A model generated the notes under the pieces. That model saw nothing but the letters and a program-made list of their open reading frames with translations. It searched no databases and was not told where the DNA came from. 64,000 nucleotides of DNA, taken from NCBI GenBank assembly GCA_029258515.1, contig JARHYK010000014.1, forward strand, positions 62,001 through 126,000, read 5' to 3'. Positions 29,358 to 38,991 of the stretch are shown piece by piece. The stretch is from Clostridia bacterium (GTDB taxonomy: Bacteria > Bacillota > Clostridia > TANB77 > CAG-508). A program made the translations under genes and the position numbers. Positions within the stretch are counted from its first letter, which is position 1. Each line of letters begins with the position of its first letter.

Positions 29358-31211
29358 TTAGCGACCTCCACCGCCACCGGCCTCCTCCGTCCGGCCTCCG
29401 CCGCCACCAGAAAATCCTCCTCCGCTTCCACTTCCTGAAGATAATGCAGATGAAAATGAAGAGTTTATACTTCTTCCCAAAGATGAATAAAAATTCATAT
29501 TTGTCATTACATATAATGTTGAATATGTATTTATTTTATCATTATCATTTATTTCTGGATAAATGACTTTTAGCTGTTTTAAAACTTTTTTAGATATTCC
29601 AAACGCTGTTGCAAATACTAAATAGTGTTCCCACACTGTTAATGATGGTGCTTCTTTATCTTTCAATAATGAAAATTTCTCCATATATTTTTTAAATGCT
29701 TTCCATTTTTCTTGTTCATCGACTCCTTTTTGTTTTAAAACATTTATTTTTATAGAAACTAGATATGATAAAATCATATTTATAATCAAAAGTATTAATA
29801 TAGTAGAATTAAAAATATTAATTGCAAAAATTGACATCCAAAAATAAATTGATATCCTTGATTGATATTTTGCCTTTTTATTTTTTGCTTCTATATCAAT
29901 TTTTTCCGTTTTTGCTAAATCATTTTCTACTAATTTATGAAGATTATCACTTAATTCTTCTGCCTTTGTTGGGTAATCTTTTATATACTGCTCTATTTTT
30001 TTTATTGGAATAGTATCTTTTCCTCTTCCTGAATTTTTTATAAAATTAAATATCACTTTTTCATCTTCTGGAAGATTAGAAGGATTTTTATCTAATACTT
30101 TTATTATAGCTTCATCTTTTCCCTTTTTACCAGTTTCCATTGATATTTCTATTACCTTTTTTAGACTTAAACTTAAAATTGTTGCTGAAAAAATCTTTCC
30201 TATGTTACTATTAAAGTTTGAAAATCTATTTTTTAATATGTATATTGCTTTTGCAGGTGTTGCATCCTCATAAGGTAATTCTCTGTAATATTCAAATTTC
30301 ATTGTTGGTTTTATATTTTTAGTTTTTACCAATATACTTATACTTTTAATAATTTTAATTATTAAAATGATAATTATGATAACTTCTATTATTTTTCTTA
30401 TTATATTAAGTATTTTTTCATTTTTTCTTTGTTTATTTGCTTTTTCTGCCCAAACACTTTCTTCTTTTATTATACTATTTAATTTATCAGTATCATACGT
30501 TCTTGATGATATCTCTATCATATTTGTAGGCATAGCAACTCTTACTTCTAAATAGTTTCCTCTATTATACTTATCAATAGAAAACTCTACTTTATTATTT
30601 TCTGTTGCATAGATTGTTCCATTCAAGGTTTTTATATGCCCCCAAACCTTTATGTCCTCTTTTGAATTAGCATTAGTTGGTAATATTATTGTTCCGTTTA
30701 TTTTGTCTGCATTAATCTTAAAATCATCTCCAAGGAACTGCCAATACAATTCTGCACAATCATTATATTTTGCTATTGCCCCTCTAACTGTATATTCTAT
30801 TTTATATTTTCGCTTTTCTCTACTATTATCTAATCCTACTCCCCATGCAATTTCAAAAAGATTTTCTTTATTTTTAAGTGCATAATATGAATCTTTTGTC
30901 ACATGATACATTTCTGTATGTATTTTTCTTAAATTTTTAGATTGATTGTTAGTTATATCTGTTACTCTTACATTTCTTATATCAGTATACTTATTTTTGT
31001 CTTCTTTAAAAGTCTTAAATAATGTATTTGTATTTGATATATCTATATCCCAAATTTCTGTTACTTGCATGTCCCCACTTGAGTCTATCTTAGCTTCAAA
31101 ATCTAAGTTGTCCAGATGTTGAGCAGCTCTACTTACTTTTGTTCCAAGCAATAAAAATAAAACTACAAACATTATTATTAATATTACTTTTTTAAAATAT
31201 TTTTGTTTCAT
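29358..31211 (-). CDS. DUF2207-domain membrane protein, shorter paralogue
   Basis: 617 residues: signal peptide to about residue 29 (ending SRA), DUF2207 ectodomain to about 250, a membrane segment near 270-290, cytoplasmic region with a further pair of membrane segments at about 455-490, and a Gly/Ser-rich end with GGGFSGGGGG. Ribosome binding site GGGGG before the ATG. Same layout as the gene at 23687-25966; the ectodomains have similar blocks (AELYWQFLGDD here, AELYWCFAENI there). The glycine tail is encoded by a GC-rich patch, unusual for this DNA. Confidence 0.82.
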   Translation of the reverse strand: MKQKYFKKVILIIMFVVLFLLLGTKVSRAAQHLDNLDFEAKIDSSGDMQVTEIWDIDISNTNTLFKTFKEDKNKYTDIRNVRVTDITNNQSKNLRKIHTEMYHVTKDSYYALKNKENLFEIAWGVGLDNSREKRKYKIEYTVRGAIAKYNDCAELYWQFLGDDFKINADKINGTIILPTNANSKEDIKVWGHIKTLNGTIYATENNKVEFSIDKYNRGNYLEVRVAMPTNMIEISSRTYDTDKLNSIIKEESVWAEKANKQRKNEKILNIIRKIIEVIIIIILIIKIIKSISILVKTKNIKPTMKFEYYRELPYEDATPAKAIYILKNRFSNFNSNIGKIFSATILSLSLKKVIEISMETGKKGKDEAIIKVLDKNPSNLPEDEKVIFNFIKNSGRGKDTIPIKKIEQYIKDYPTKAEELSDNLHKLVENDLAKTEKIDIEAKNKKAKYQSRISIYFWMSIFAINIFNSTILILLIINMILSYLVSIKINVLKQKGVDEQEKWKAFKKYMEKFSLLKDKEAPSLTVWEHYLVFATAFGISKKVLKQLKVIYPEINDNDKINTYSTLYVMTNMNFYSSLGRSINSSFSSALSSGSGSGGGFSGGGGGRTEEAGGGGGR

Positions 31212-31329
31212 TTATTTCCCCCTTTTTTCTTTTATTATATCATAAACTTTTTATTTGTAACAGATTTTTTTATTTATATTTTAACAATTATGAAAATGTA
31301 AAATATTAGGTATAGGTTTACAATATATA

Positions 31330-31529
31330 TGTCACACCAAGATAAAAAATAAAAGTGAGAAATACCTCCATATATAAAATGTTTTTAACGACAAAAACTT
31401 TTATATATGGAGGTATTTCTCATGAATAGTATAACACAAAATATCAAATTTAAGCAATCCGTTATTAAATATTCTTATAAAAATGGAGTTACAGCAGCTA
31501 CTTTACAGTATGTAGGTTAGTCAATCATA
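31330..31529 (+). mobile_element. IS481-like element, 5' fragment with hairpin-sequestered start
   Basis: TGTCACACC at 31330 is like the ends of the complete element next to it. A 23-bp perfect inverted repeat (31357-31379 with 31399-31421) follows, whose downstream arm contains the GGAGG ribosome binding site; the anti-site CCTCC is in the upstream arm. The ATG at 31422 directly follows and opens 32 codons (MNSITQNIKFKQSVIKYSYK) related to the transposase N-terminus encoded at 32530, then a TAG. The fragment is cut by the second element at 31530. Confidence 0.65.
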
Positions 31530-32626
31530 TGTCACACTTTTTTGAAAATATATAGTTTGAACACTCTATATTGTTGTAAGTGATTCTCCTTGACTTTTAT
31601 ATTTTTTTATGAACTCATTGGGACTAAGCTACCCTAATGCCCTTATTGGATAAATATTATATTCTTTCCTCCATCCAGCTCCTCGATTTCTTAAATCTTC
31701 TAAACTGCAAAATACCTTATTATAATAAAATATTTCTTAATTTTTTCTATGACTTCTTTCCACCCTTCCATTTTGCTTTGGTGTATGTGGTTTTATCTCT
31801 TTATACTCTAATCTTAATTCTTCTAATGTATTCTCAAATTTTGTTTTTTATTTTTCAAAAAAGCTTGCCAACTTAATCTATTTGTAAATTCAAATCCATT
31901 ATATGTTTGTATTGTTTTTATTTCAAATGGAAAATATCTCACTAATCTTCTTGCAAATTCACTTGATGCATAAGTATCATGTGCGTTCGTAAACCATGTA
32001 TATCTTAATCTTGAACACTCATCTATTGCTGTATATTGATAAAACTTTTCTCCCATTTCTTGCAATTCCGGACTCATACATTTTTTTGGAACATATTTTA
32101 CATCTCCATCTGCTTTTTATCCTGTATATTCCCCTGTTATCCATTTGTTTGGTTCGCTTGCTTTTTTCTTGCTTGGTGTCTTCTTATATATACCCATTCT
32201 TTGCATCACATGGTATAATCCTTGAATTGTTCTTGTATATCCTGCTCTTCTTAATTTTACCCATAATACTACTAATCCTGTATCTTTATTGTTTGCTTTA
32301 TAGTTTTTTATTAATTTTATTTCTTCTGCTGTATGTTGATTTGGATATGAATGTAGTCGTCTCGACTTATCCTTTAGACTTTCTAATGTCCCATCATATC
32401 TTTTTCTCCACCTATATATTGTTCTTTTACATTCACAAAATTTAACCGCTGCCTTTGTTAGTCCATATTTATATGAAAATTTTACTACAGACTCTTTATA
32501 TTTTAATTTAGATATAATATTATTACCCATAAGAGAGCACCTCCGATATGTTTATTTTTTTGTCACTTAAACATTATCATTTTTAGTGCTCTCTTTCAAT
32601 ATTTTATTTTCAATTTACATGTGACA
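31530..32626 (-). mobile_element. IS481-family insertion sequence, inactive
   Basis: Terminal inverted repeats of the form TGTCACAn6TTGAAAA start at 31530 and, on the other strand, at 32626, giving 1,097 bp. The transposase inside is a pseudogene. It lies directly against a fragment of a related element. A 10-bp inverted repeat (32531-32540 with 32586-32595) surrounds the ribosome binding site region of the transposase gene. Confidence 0.75.
31566..32530 (-). pseudogene. IS481-family transposase, interrupted
   Basis: The minus strand from the ATG at 32530 gives a helix-turn-helix part (GLTKAAVKFCECKRTIYRW), then the first DDE block (GEKFYQYTAIDECSRLRY), QTYNGFEFTN and, in another frame, HTPKQNGRVERSHRK. 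Defects: an in-frame TAA at about 32115, a one-base shift near 31855, later stops, and Tyr in place of the second catalytic Asp (QTDNG expected). It cannot work. Confidence 0.8.
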
Positions 32627-32717
32627 TATTTATTTTAAGCTTATAGTCTTTTTTTACTACTCTTTTTTATATGTACTTTTTTTACTATTTTCTAATTTTA
32701 TTATAAATGCTTTAAAA

Positions 32718-32747
32718 TTGACTACACTAAGTAAAAAATGATATAAT
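32718..32747 (+). promoter_or_regulatory. Promoter of the small membrane protein gene
   Basis: TTGACT (32718-32723), 18-base spacer, TATAAT (32742-32747), 35 bases before the start codon. Confidence 0.65.
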
Positions 32748-32782
32748 TAAAATATATTTTTAAAGATAGGGGTGTATTTATT

Positions 32783-32959
32783 ATGTTTTGGGTAATTATA
32801 ATAATCATTGTTGGCGTATTTTTTATCTTTGATCTTTATAAATGGTTTAGTAAGAATATAGATGAAACAGGAGAAAACTTAGGTCTGTCTAAAGATCAAA
32901 CTAATTCATTATTAAATCTATGGGCATTATTCAATATTGGAAAAGGCAAGGAAAAATAA
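32783..32959 (+). CDS. Small membrane protein, 58 residues
   Basis: Begins MFWVIIIIIVGVFFIFDLYK, one membrane segment, then a polar part with SKDQTNSLLNLWALFNIGKG. A ribosome binding site (AGGGGTG) lies about ten bases before the ATG and a promoter upstream, so it is probably expressed. It is on the plus strand between a dead IS and scar B. No family recognised. Confidence 0.55.
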   Translation: MFWVIIIIIVGVFFIFDLYKWFSKNIDETGENLGLSKDQTNSLLNLWALFNIGKGKEK

Positions 32960-33195
32960 ATATTGCTAACATATTTGAGACTAACTATTAAAAGTCAATA
33001 GATTTCTTGAAAATATTTTATTAAATTATTTTTATAAAAACACATGATTAATAAGCCTTCAAAAAAGACCTTAACTATTGCTAAAGTCTTGATATTTCAA
33101 TATTAAATTAATTATTATTAATATCCTGTTTTTACCATTTATGAAATATCTTTTAATGTTTTTTAGTAGTCATAAATGAATTTTTGATAGATATA

Positions 33196-33232
33196 AAAAA
33201 ACCACTGTAATATGCTTAAACAGTGGTTTTTT
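33196..33232. terminator. Hairpin terminator near scar B
   Basis: A 13-bp inverted repeat around CCACTGT with an 11-base loop and T run downstream on the plus strand and A run upstream. It lies beside the tRNA scar. Confidence 0.6.
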
Positions 33233-33234
33233 AG

Positions 33235-33280
33235 TGGTTGTAGCAGTAAAATTTGAACTATCGGCCTTTGGGTTATGAGC
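33235..33280 (-). repeat. Decayed tRNA 3' half, probable att scar B
   Basis: On the minus strand GCTCATAACCC, GGCC, then GTTCAAAT and a final ACCA, the anticodon-to-CCA half of a CAT-anticodon tRNA with broken stems. It matches scar A (26306-26353) in order and strand and differs in several positions. A possible integrase tail follows 110 bases away. Confidence 0.55.
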
Positions 33281-33389
33281 GTTTTCGATACACTTTTTGA
33301 ATTTTATTGATTAGTTGTGTTTTAGTTGGTATTTCAAGTATTACAGCGATTTTATTTAATGATTTTTTATGCTATTTTTTGTTGATTTT

Positions 33390-33425
33390 TTACGTTTTTG
33401 TCCCCAGACTGTCCCCAAGGTTTTG
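33390..33425 (-). pseudogene. Possible last codons of a tyrosine integrase
   Basis: The minus strand reads NLGDSLGTKT and a stop, or in another frame KPWGQSGDKN; both resemble the WGQxGDK/LGDSLGTK tails of integrases next to tRNA att sites. The remainder of the gene is absent. Confidence 0.3.
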
Positions 33426-33572
33426 AAATCCTTGTGGCTCTAGGTCTAAAAAATCGACTTCGGTACCTTTTTTTGTCAAAAATATTATACACATTATGTT
33501 ATATTTCTACTGGCATTACAATGGTTTTAAGCTTTTATATTCAATTATATTACAATATATGGAGGATTTAAT

Positions 33573-33857
33573 ATGAGTAATTTAAGAGAAGTTAAAAACG
33601 ATATTTTACAAGAATGGATGCTTTTTAGAGATGAAGAAATATCTACATTATCTTGTCCAGAAGATAAAAAACATTTTATTAATTTAGATGAAATAAAAGA
33701 AAAAATTTTAAGTAATGTTCCTAAAAATAAAAAATATTTTGTTAATAAGCAACTTGAAATTCTTGATAATAATTTTATTGATTATATTTCTTATTGGAAT
33801 GAAAAATATTATAGAAATGGTTTCTGTGATGGTGTTGAATTGACAAAACATTTTTAA
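33573..33857 (+). CDS. Hypothetical protein, 94 residues
   Basis: Has GGAGG seven bases before its ATG. The sequence is charged with a helical C-terminus (YWNEKYYRNGFCDGVELTKH). No family recognised with confidence. It is followed by half of a terminator, the other half of which lies beyond the IS3 element at 35107. Confidence 0.55.
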   Translation: MSNLREVKNDILQEWMLFRDEEISTLSCPEDKKHFINLDEIKEKILSNVPKNKKYFVNKQLEILDNNFIDYISYWNEKYYRNGFCDGVELTKHF

Positions 33858-33870
33858 AATAAAAAAGCCT
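33858..33870. terminator. Terminator, left arm, separated from its right arm by an IS
   Basis: AAATAAAAAAGCCT at 33857-33870 is the exact reverse complement of AGGCTTTTTTATTT at 35111-35124. Without the IS and one copy of its target duplication these would form a 14-bp stem with the loop TAAT, a bidirectional terminator between the genes ending at 33857 and 35119. Confidence 0.8.
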
Positions 33871-33873
33871 TAA

Positions 33874-35106
33874 TGAAGTGAACCCCAAAAATTCAAAATA
33901 AAAAAAGAGCTATAAAGAAGAAGTAGAAACTTTCTACTTCTTCTTGTTTTTTAATCTTTTTGTATTATAAAATTCTATCCAATCTTCAACTAACACTATA
34001 TATTCTTGTAAAGATGTGATATTATTATTATACAAAGTTTCTTTCTTTAATATACCATGGAAAGATTCCATAGGTGAATCATCTATTGGTGTACCTTTTC
34101 GGGACATTGAAATTTGTATACCATTTGACTCACATATAGCTTTGTATTCAAAAGATGTATATTGAAAGCCTTGATCACTATGAATGATTAGGCCTTGTAC
34201 ATCTTTTCTTTTACCTAAAGCTTCATTTAATGTATCTATTACTAATTTATTATTATTAAATTTAGATATCTGATATGCAACTACTTTTCTATCATATAAA
34301 TCCAATATAGTTGATAAATAAGCTCGTTTTTGCTTAAATATTAAATATGTTATATCAGTTACCCATATTTTATTTGACTTATCTACATTAAATTTTCTAT
34401 TTACTAAATTGGGTTTTATATTTTCTTCTATTCTTTTATATGAATTTTTCTGTTTTTTTCTGTTTTTTTCGTGCATATTTAGGTTTTATTCCATATTTTT
34501 CCATTATTCTTAAGACTTTTTTATGGTTAAATATTACACCATATTTAATCATTAAACCTTCTGTAATCCTACGATAACCATATGTACCTTTTGATTCATC
34601 AAATATTTCTTTTATTATCAAATAATCATAATAATCTTTATCTTCAGAATTTCTATATTTATAATATGTTCTTTTGGATATTTCTAAAACGGTACACATA
34701 TTTGAAAGTTTATACTTATCAATATATAAATTGATAAATGTTACTTTTTGTTGCGTTGTGCCTTTAGGAAGGTTTAGTATTTTTTTAGTATTTCATATTT
34801 TTCTTTATAGTCTATTTATTCCTCTATTTTAGGTCTGCCTTTCTTTTGATTATTTAAATGACCTTGTCTTTTGAATGTATATATCATATTTTCTATTGAT
34901 TTATGTGATATATTATATTCTTTTGCTAAACTTCTAGAAGAACCTCATCCATCAAAATATTTTTTTACTATTTCTTGTTTTAATTCAGAAGAATATTTAT
35001 TATATTTTTGCCCTTTATTAGCCATAAAAAATAGCACCTCCTTTCGTTGGTACTATTTTATCAAAAAACTCTTTATTTTCAAGTGAACAAAATGGGGTTC
35101 ACTTCA
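33874..35106 (-). mobile_element. IS3-family (IS150-like) insertion sequence with 3-bp target duplication
   Basis: Both ends start TGAAGTGAACCCCA (33874 plus strand, 35106 minus strand). TAA is duplicated directly outside (33871-33873 and 35107-35109), the 3-bp duplication known for this family. Length 1,233 bp. It was inserted in the loop of a transcription terminator. Confidence 0.88.
33934..35025 (-). pseudogene. IS3-family transposase orfA/orfB, broken
   Basis: orfA starts at ATG 35025 (MANKGQKYNKYSSELKQEIV, helix-turn-helix) but has an in-frame TGA in FDGxGSSRSL and further stops. orfB from about 34699 has the HTH_21 part (STYGYRRIT-like GTYGYRRITEG) and then, after a frameshift at 34440-34476 inside a duplicated CTGTTTTTT run, the DDE integrase core: WVTDITYL, IHSDQGFQY and DSPMESFHGILKKE with all three acidic residues. 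The catalytic part is intact but cannot be made as one protein with orfA. Confidence 0.85.
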
Positions 35107-35118
35107 TAATAGGCTTTT

Positions 35119-38100
35119 TTATTTTTTTAATAATATATTTTTATTCAAATCCATTAATGTTGTTATTCTAGTATCTATTTCAAAAACATCCTTACTTACA
35201 AGTGCATTTTCTACTATAAATAAATATTTCACTTCCCATCTTCTATCCGAAAGATGATATTCAATTTTAATATCATCAATATGCTCCTTTATCCAGTCTA
35301 CTCTTCTCATATGCTTATTATAAAAACTTTTATTATTTGAAACATCAAACATTTTCTTATATTCATTATATATCTCATAAAAATTTTTCGATAATTCAAA
35401 GTTCTTTGTTTCAATAACATTAATTATTCCTTTATTCTCTGATATACATAAAACATCAATATCTCCCAAATCATTATTAGCATTATCAACTATTCTTTTT
35501 TTATTTATTTTTTTTACATTTTTATCAAGAATAAATTCTTTATATGAAGCTATTCGATTATAAACCAAATCATTAAAATCCTGCCCTTTTATTTTCTCTA
35601 TTTTAGAAATATATCGTTTCATTTCATTACTTTTAGCTTGAAACTTACATGAACTAATCAAACTATATAAAAATCCAACTGAATTTGATAAAATTCTATA
35701 CCCATATATTATTTTTTCACCATAGATAATTAATGGTTTCCTTGTTATAGATAACTCTCTATTAAATCTCCATGGATAAACATCTTCTTTTCTATATGGT
35801 ATTGGTGGTTCCAAATAATTTTCTCTTTCTTGTAAAGATATTTTATCTAATATATCTAATATTATTGTTTTTTCAATTTTATTTTTTAATTCATTTATTA
35901 AGAAATTTATATTAATTTCAGTTATATTATTTAAAAATTTATTATTTTTAGATGAATATTCTAACAAATATATTACTACTTCAATATAGTCCTTTAATTC
36001 AAATCCAAATTCCTCTTTAAAGGCCTTTTCAAAGCTTAATTCATTCTTTATTGTTTTAGTTTCATATTTTTCCAATTCTTTTATTTTTTCTTTTCCTTCA
36101 GCAGTCATTTTGTCTTCTCTTGCTTTGAACATGGAAATACTTGCTTTATCTATTATTTCATGATCAAACCCTATTCTATTTGATTTTAATAATTCGACTG
36201 GTGAATTCATCATATGATAATGAACTAAATCACCAACATATGCCCATTCTATAATTTCCGAAGCCATGGCCAACATATATTCAATTTCGTAATAACTTAT
36301 ATCTTTATTTCCTGTAACTTTTAATGAACTTTCTAATTCTATTAAAAATTTTAATGCTACAGAAATTTTATTCAATTCATTAAAATTCTTCTTTATATCC
36401 AATTCATGTTCAGGATAGCATTCAATATCGTTTGAATAATATTTTTTTCTTATATGCAAATTAGAAATTATTTTTTCAAACTCTAAATATAAATAATTTA
36501 GTAATTTATTTTTATCAAATTTTTCTATTCTCTTTAATAACTCTAAATATAACTCTTCAACTACTTTGTTTATTATTTGATCATCATTTATTATTCCATA
36601 TTTAATTTCTAATTTTCTTATTAAATAACTTCCTATATTGTCTAAGATTATATTTTCATCTGAATGAGAAATTTGAAGTTGATCTTTATCTTTAATCGGA
36701 ACCATATATGGTTCTTCAGCAGAATCAATTGAAATTGTTTTTTTCTTATATTGATTTTCAAATATTTTATTTATTTTTATCTCATCAATCTCATACTTTA
36801 ATATTTTTAAAATATATTTAATAAATTCTTTTTCTCTTGAATTATCAAAATAATTAAAATATTGCAATAGCTCGGGTGTCAATAATATAATTATTTCATT
36901 ATCTTTTTCTTCATAATTTAATAATTCTTCTATACTTTTTGATATTTCTTTTTTAAATAAAAAGTCATCATATTTATTAAAAGTTTTTATTCTTATAATA
37001 TGTTTTCCAACTTTATCTTCAAAAAATTGTGACATTTGATTAAACCAATACATTATAATATCTATAAACGTTTTATAAATACTATATAAATTTGAATTTT
37101 TTATTTCATCTGAAATACACCATAAAATAAAATTATTATTTTCATAAACTTGATTCATAATCTTACTTATAAATAATTCTGGACAAAAAAACACATTTTT
37201 ATCATCTTTTATTACCTCTATTTTACTTTTTTCATTAATTTCACATAAATGTTTTTCCTGTTTATTATATGCTTTTAAAATATAATCTGCACTATATTCA
37301 CCAATACAAAACAAATATATATCTTTTAAATCAACTGTATCATCTAAATAGAAGGAATAATCTTTATTCACATATAATGCTATCATATTAAGTTCACTAA
37401 AACTATTTTTTTCATAATCTTTTAATCTTTGCCTAGCAATTAAATATCTTTGTAAAAACATATTTTCTTTTGTTTCATTTATAGAAATTGTTTCAATTTC
37501 ATATGGTGCTAATATTAAAAAATCATTCATTATACATTTTTTAAGTGAATAATACATATCTCTACCAATTGTTATTGGAGTTATAACTACAATTATTTTA
37601 TCTTTATTCACTTTTTTATTTAATAATATATTTTTTATATATTCTATCCTATTGCCAATAAACTCTTTATTTAAATTACTTTTATATTTTTTATTTTCTT
37701 TAAATTTTTCTCCATTATCAAATATTATAATATTAAGAATAATACCGTCTATGTCATTAAAATATAAGCTTTCTACATAATTCTCATTAATTATTAATTC
37801 TATATCAAATTTTTGAGGATCAATATACATATTACCCATTCTAGCAAAAAATTTATTTATTTCCATATATGAAAAGTTATTATATTCATTTACTATATTA
37901 ATACTTTCACTATCTAATGTATCTTTTATTATTTTTTTCATTAATAAACTTATTATTGAGGTAGCATCTAATAAAATATATTCATTATTAAATACTAAAA
38001 ATGGTTTATCATAAAATATTTGATTATCAAAATTCAATATTTCTTTTTCTTTTACATCTCCAAAATCACATTGTAATTCTTCTATAAAATCAGCAAATTC

Positions 38101-38733
38101 TAAATTTATATATTTTTTAGGGAATTTAATATATTCTTTATATTCTGCTAAAACGCTAGAATTGGGGATATATATATCTAAATCTTTATCATATGACTTT
38201 AATTTTTTTAAATCTATTTTGGTTTTTTTATATATTTTTTCTGATACATCTAATAATCCAATAATTATTTTATTTAATTTGTTATATAAATTATTTTCAA
38301 TTTTATTTCTACTTAAATAAAATACCTTTAATAAATTATTAAAATCTAATGTTGATATTGAATTTGTTCCCATAAATAAATGATAATTATTATAATATAA
38401 AACTGGTAAAACAAATGGAAATTCTGGTGGATCAACCATTTCTATTCTTTGTAAATTTGAAAATTCATTAACAATTTTTTTAAACTTTCCATAACTCATT
38501 ATATTTGAAAAATTTAATTCTTCTTTTGGAATAGAAAGTGCTGTACTAATCATAGCTTGAAAAATAACAAATTTACTTTGATTCTCAGGGAATAACATTA
38601 ACACTGAAATATTTTCTAAAAAATCTATCATATTATATTTTTTTAATTCTTCTCTAATAATATTTATCTGACTTCTATCTTTATCTTGAAAATTTTCTTT
38701 TGTATCTAACATATATTTCAAATAATCATCCAT
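35119..38733 (-). CDS. Large protein (1,204 residues) with C-terminal PD-(D/E)XK-like nuclease motif
   Basis: No family recognised over most of its length. Near the C-terminus GDIDVLCI (D1091, D1093) is followed by NVIETKN with E1108 and K1110, the D-x(n)-ExK pattern of PD-(D/E)XK nucleases of restriction type, inside the region about 1,040-1,204. The N-terminal 1,000 residues are mainly helical, Asn/Lys/Ile-rich, without Walker motifs or membrane segments. It is the last gene of the defence island. The intergenic sequence in front of it repeats that in front of the 971-residue gene at 51966-54881. Likely a nuclease effector of a defence system. Confidence 0.6.
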   Translation of the reverse strand: MDDYLKYMLDTKENFQDKDRSQINIIREELKKYNMIDFLENISVLMLFPENQSKFVIFQAMISTALSIPKEELNFSNIMSYGKFKKIVNEFSNLQRIEMVDPPEFPFVLPVLYYNNYHLFMGTNSISTLDFNNLLKVFYLSRNKIENNLYNKLNKIIIGLLDVSEKIYKKTKIDLKKLKSYDKDLDIYIPNSSVLAEYKEYIKFPKKYINLEFADFIEELQCDFGDVKEKEILNFDNQIFYDKPFLVFNNEYILLDATSIISLLMKKIIKDTLDSESINIVNEYNNFSYMEINKFFARMGNMYIDPQKFDIELIINENYVESLYFNDIDGIILNIIIFDNGEKFKENKKYKSNLNKEFIGNRIEYIKNILLNKKVNKDKIIVVITPITIGRDMYYSLKKCIMNDFLILAPYEIETISINETKENMFLQRYLIARQRLKDYEKNSFSELNMIALYVNKDYSFYLDDTVDLKDIYLFCIGEYSADYILKAYNKQEKHLCEINEKSKIEVIKDDKNVFFCPELFISKIMNQVYENNNFILWCISDEIKNSNLYSIYKTFIDIIMYWFNQMSQFFEDKVGKHIIRIKTFNKYDDFLFKKEISKSIEELLNYEEKDNEIIILLTPELLQYFNYFDNSREKEFIKYILKILKYEIDEIKINKIFENQYKKKTISIDSAEEPYMVPIKDKDQLQISHSDENIILDNIGSYLIRKLEIKYGIINDDQIINKVVEELYLELLKRIEKFDKNKLLNYLYLEFEKIISNLHIRKKYYSNDIECYPEHELDIKKNFNELNKISVALKFLIELESSLKVTGNKDISYYEIEYMLAMASEIIEWAYVGDLVHYHMMNSPVELLKSNRIGFDHEIIDKASISMFKAREDKMTAEGKEKIKELEKYETKTIKNELSFEKAFKEEFGFELKDYIEVVIYLLEYSSKNNKFLNNITEININFLINELKNKIEKTIILDILDKISLQERENYLEPPIPYRKEDVYPWRFNRELSITRKPLIIYGEKIIYGYRILSNSVGFLYSLISSCKFQAKSNEMKRYISKIEKIKGQDFNDLVYNRIASYKEFILDKNVKKINKKRIVDNANNDLGDIDVLCISENKGIINVIETKNFELSKNFYEIYNEYKKMFDVSNNKSFYNKHMRRVDWIKEHIDDIKIEYHLSDRRWEVKYLFIVENALVSKDVFEIDTRITTLMDLNKNILLKK

Positions 38734-38797
38734 TTTAATCTATACCTTCTTTATTTTAATACTTAATTATTATATTATCATAAAATTACTAATAATC

Positions 38798-38872
38798 TTG
38801 TCGAATTTTGTAATAATATATCAAAAAAGCAAAATATTCTTATCTGTTAACAAAAATACCTTGCTTTCTTTA
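38798..38872 (-). repeat. Terminator module copy A, shared with 54958-55032
   Basis: A 39-base block beginning TTGTCGAATTTTGTAATAAT matches copy B in 38 positions. With the flanking sequence it forms on the minus strand a hairpin AAAGCAAG...TTTTGCTTT and T run, which terminates the Fic gene. The block contains the heptamer TGTCGAA (38799-38805). Confidence 0.75.
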
Positions 38873-38991
38873 ATGTATTATTTAATTTATTTTTTAAATT
38901 TCATATTTTATGACTTATACCACATTTCTTAATTTTGTCGTATATTTGTAAAATTAATCTTTAGATTTATAAACTATTAACTTAAATAATA

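Noticed and set aside
34436-34699. Programmed frameshift inside IS3 orfB
   Set aside because: Programmed shifting in IS3 is between orfA and orfB; here the break lies inside orfB in a duplicated T-rich run and orfA has stops, so it is decay.
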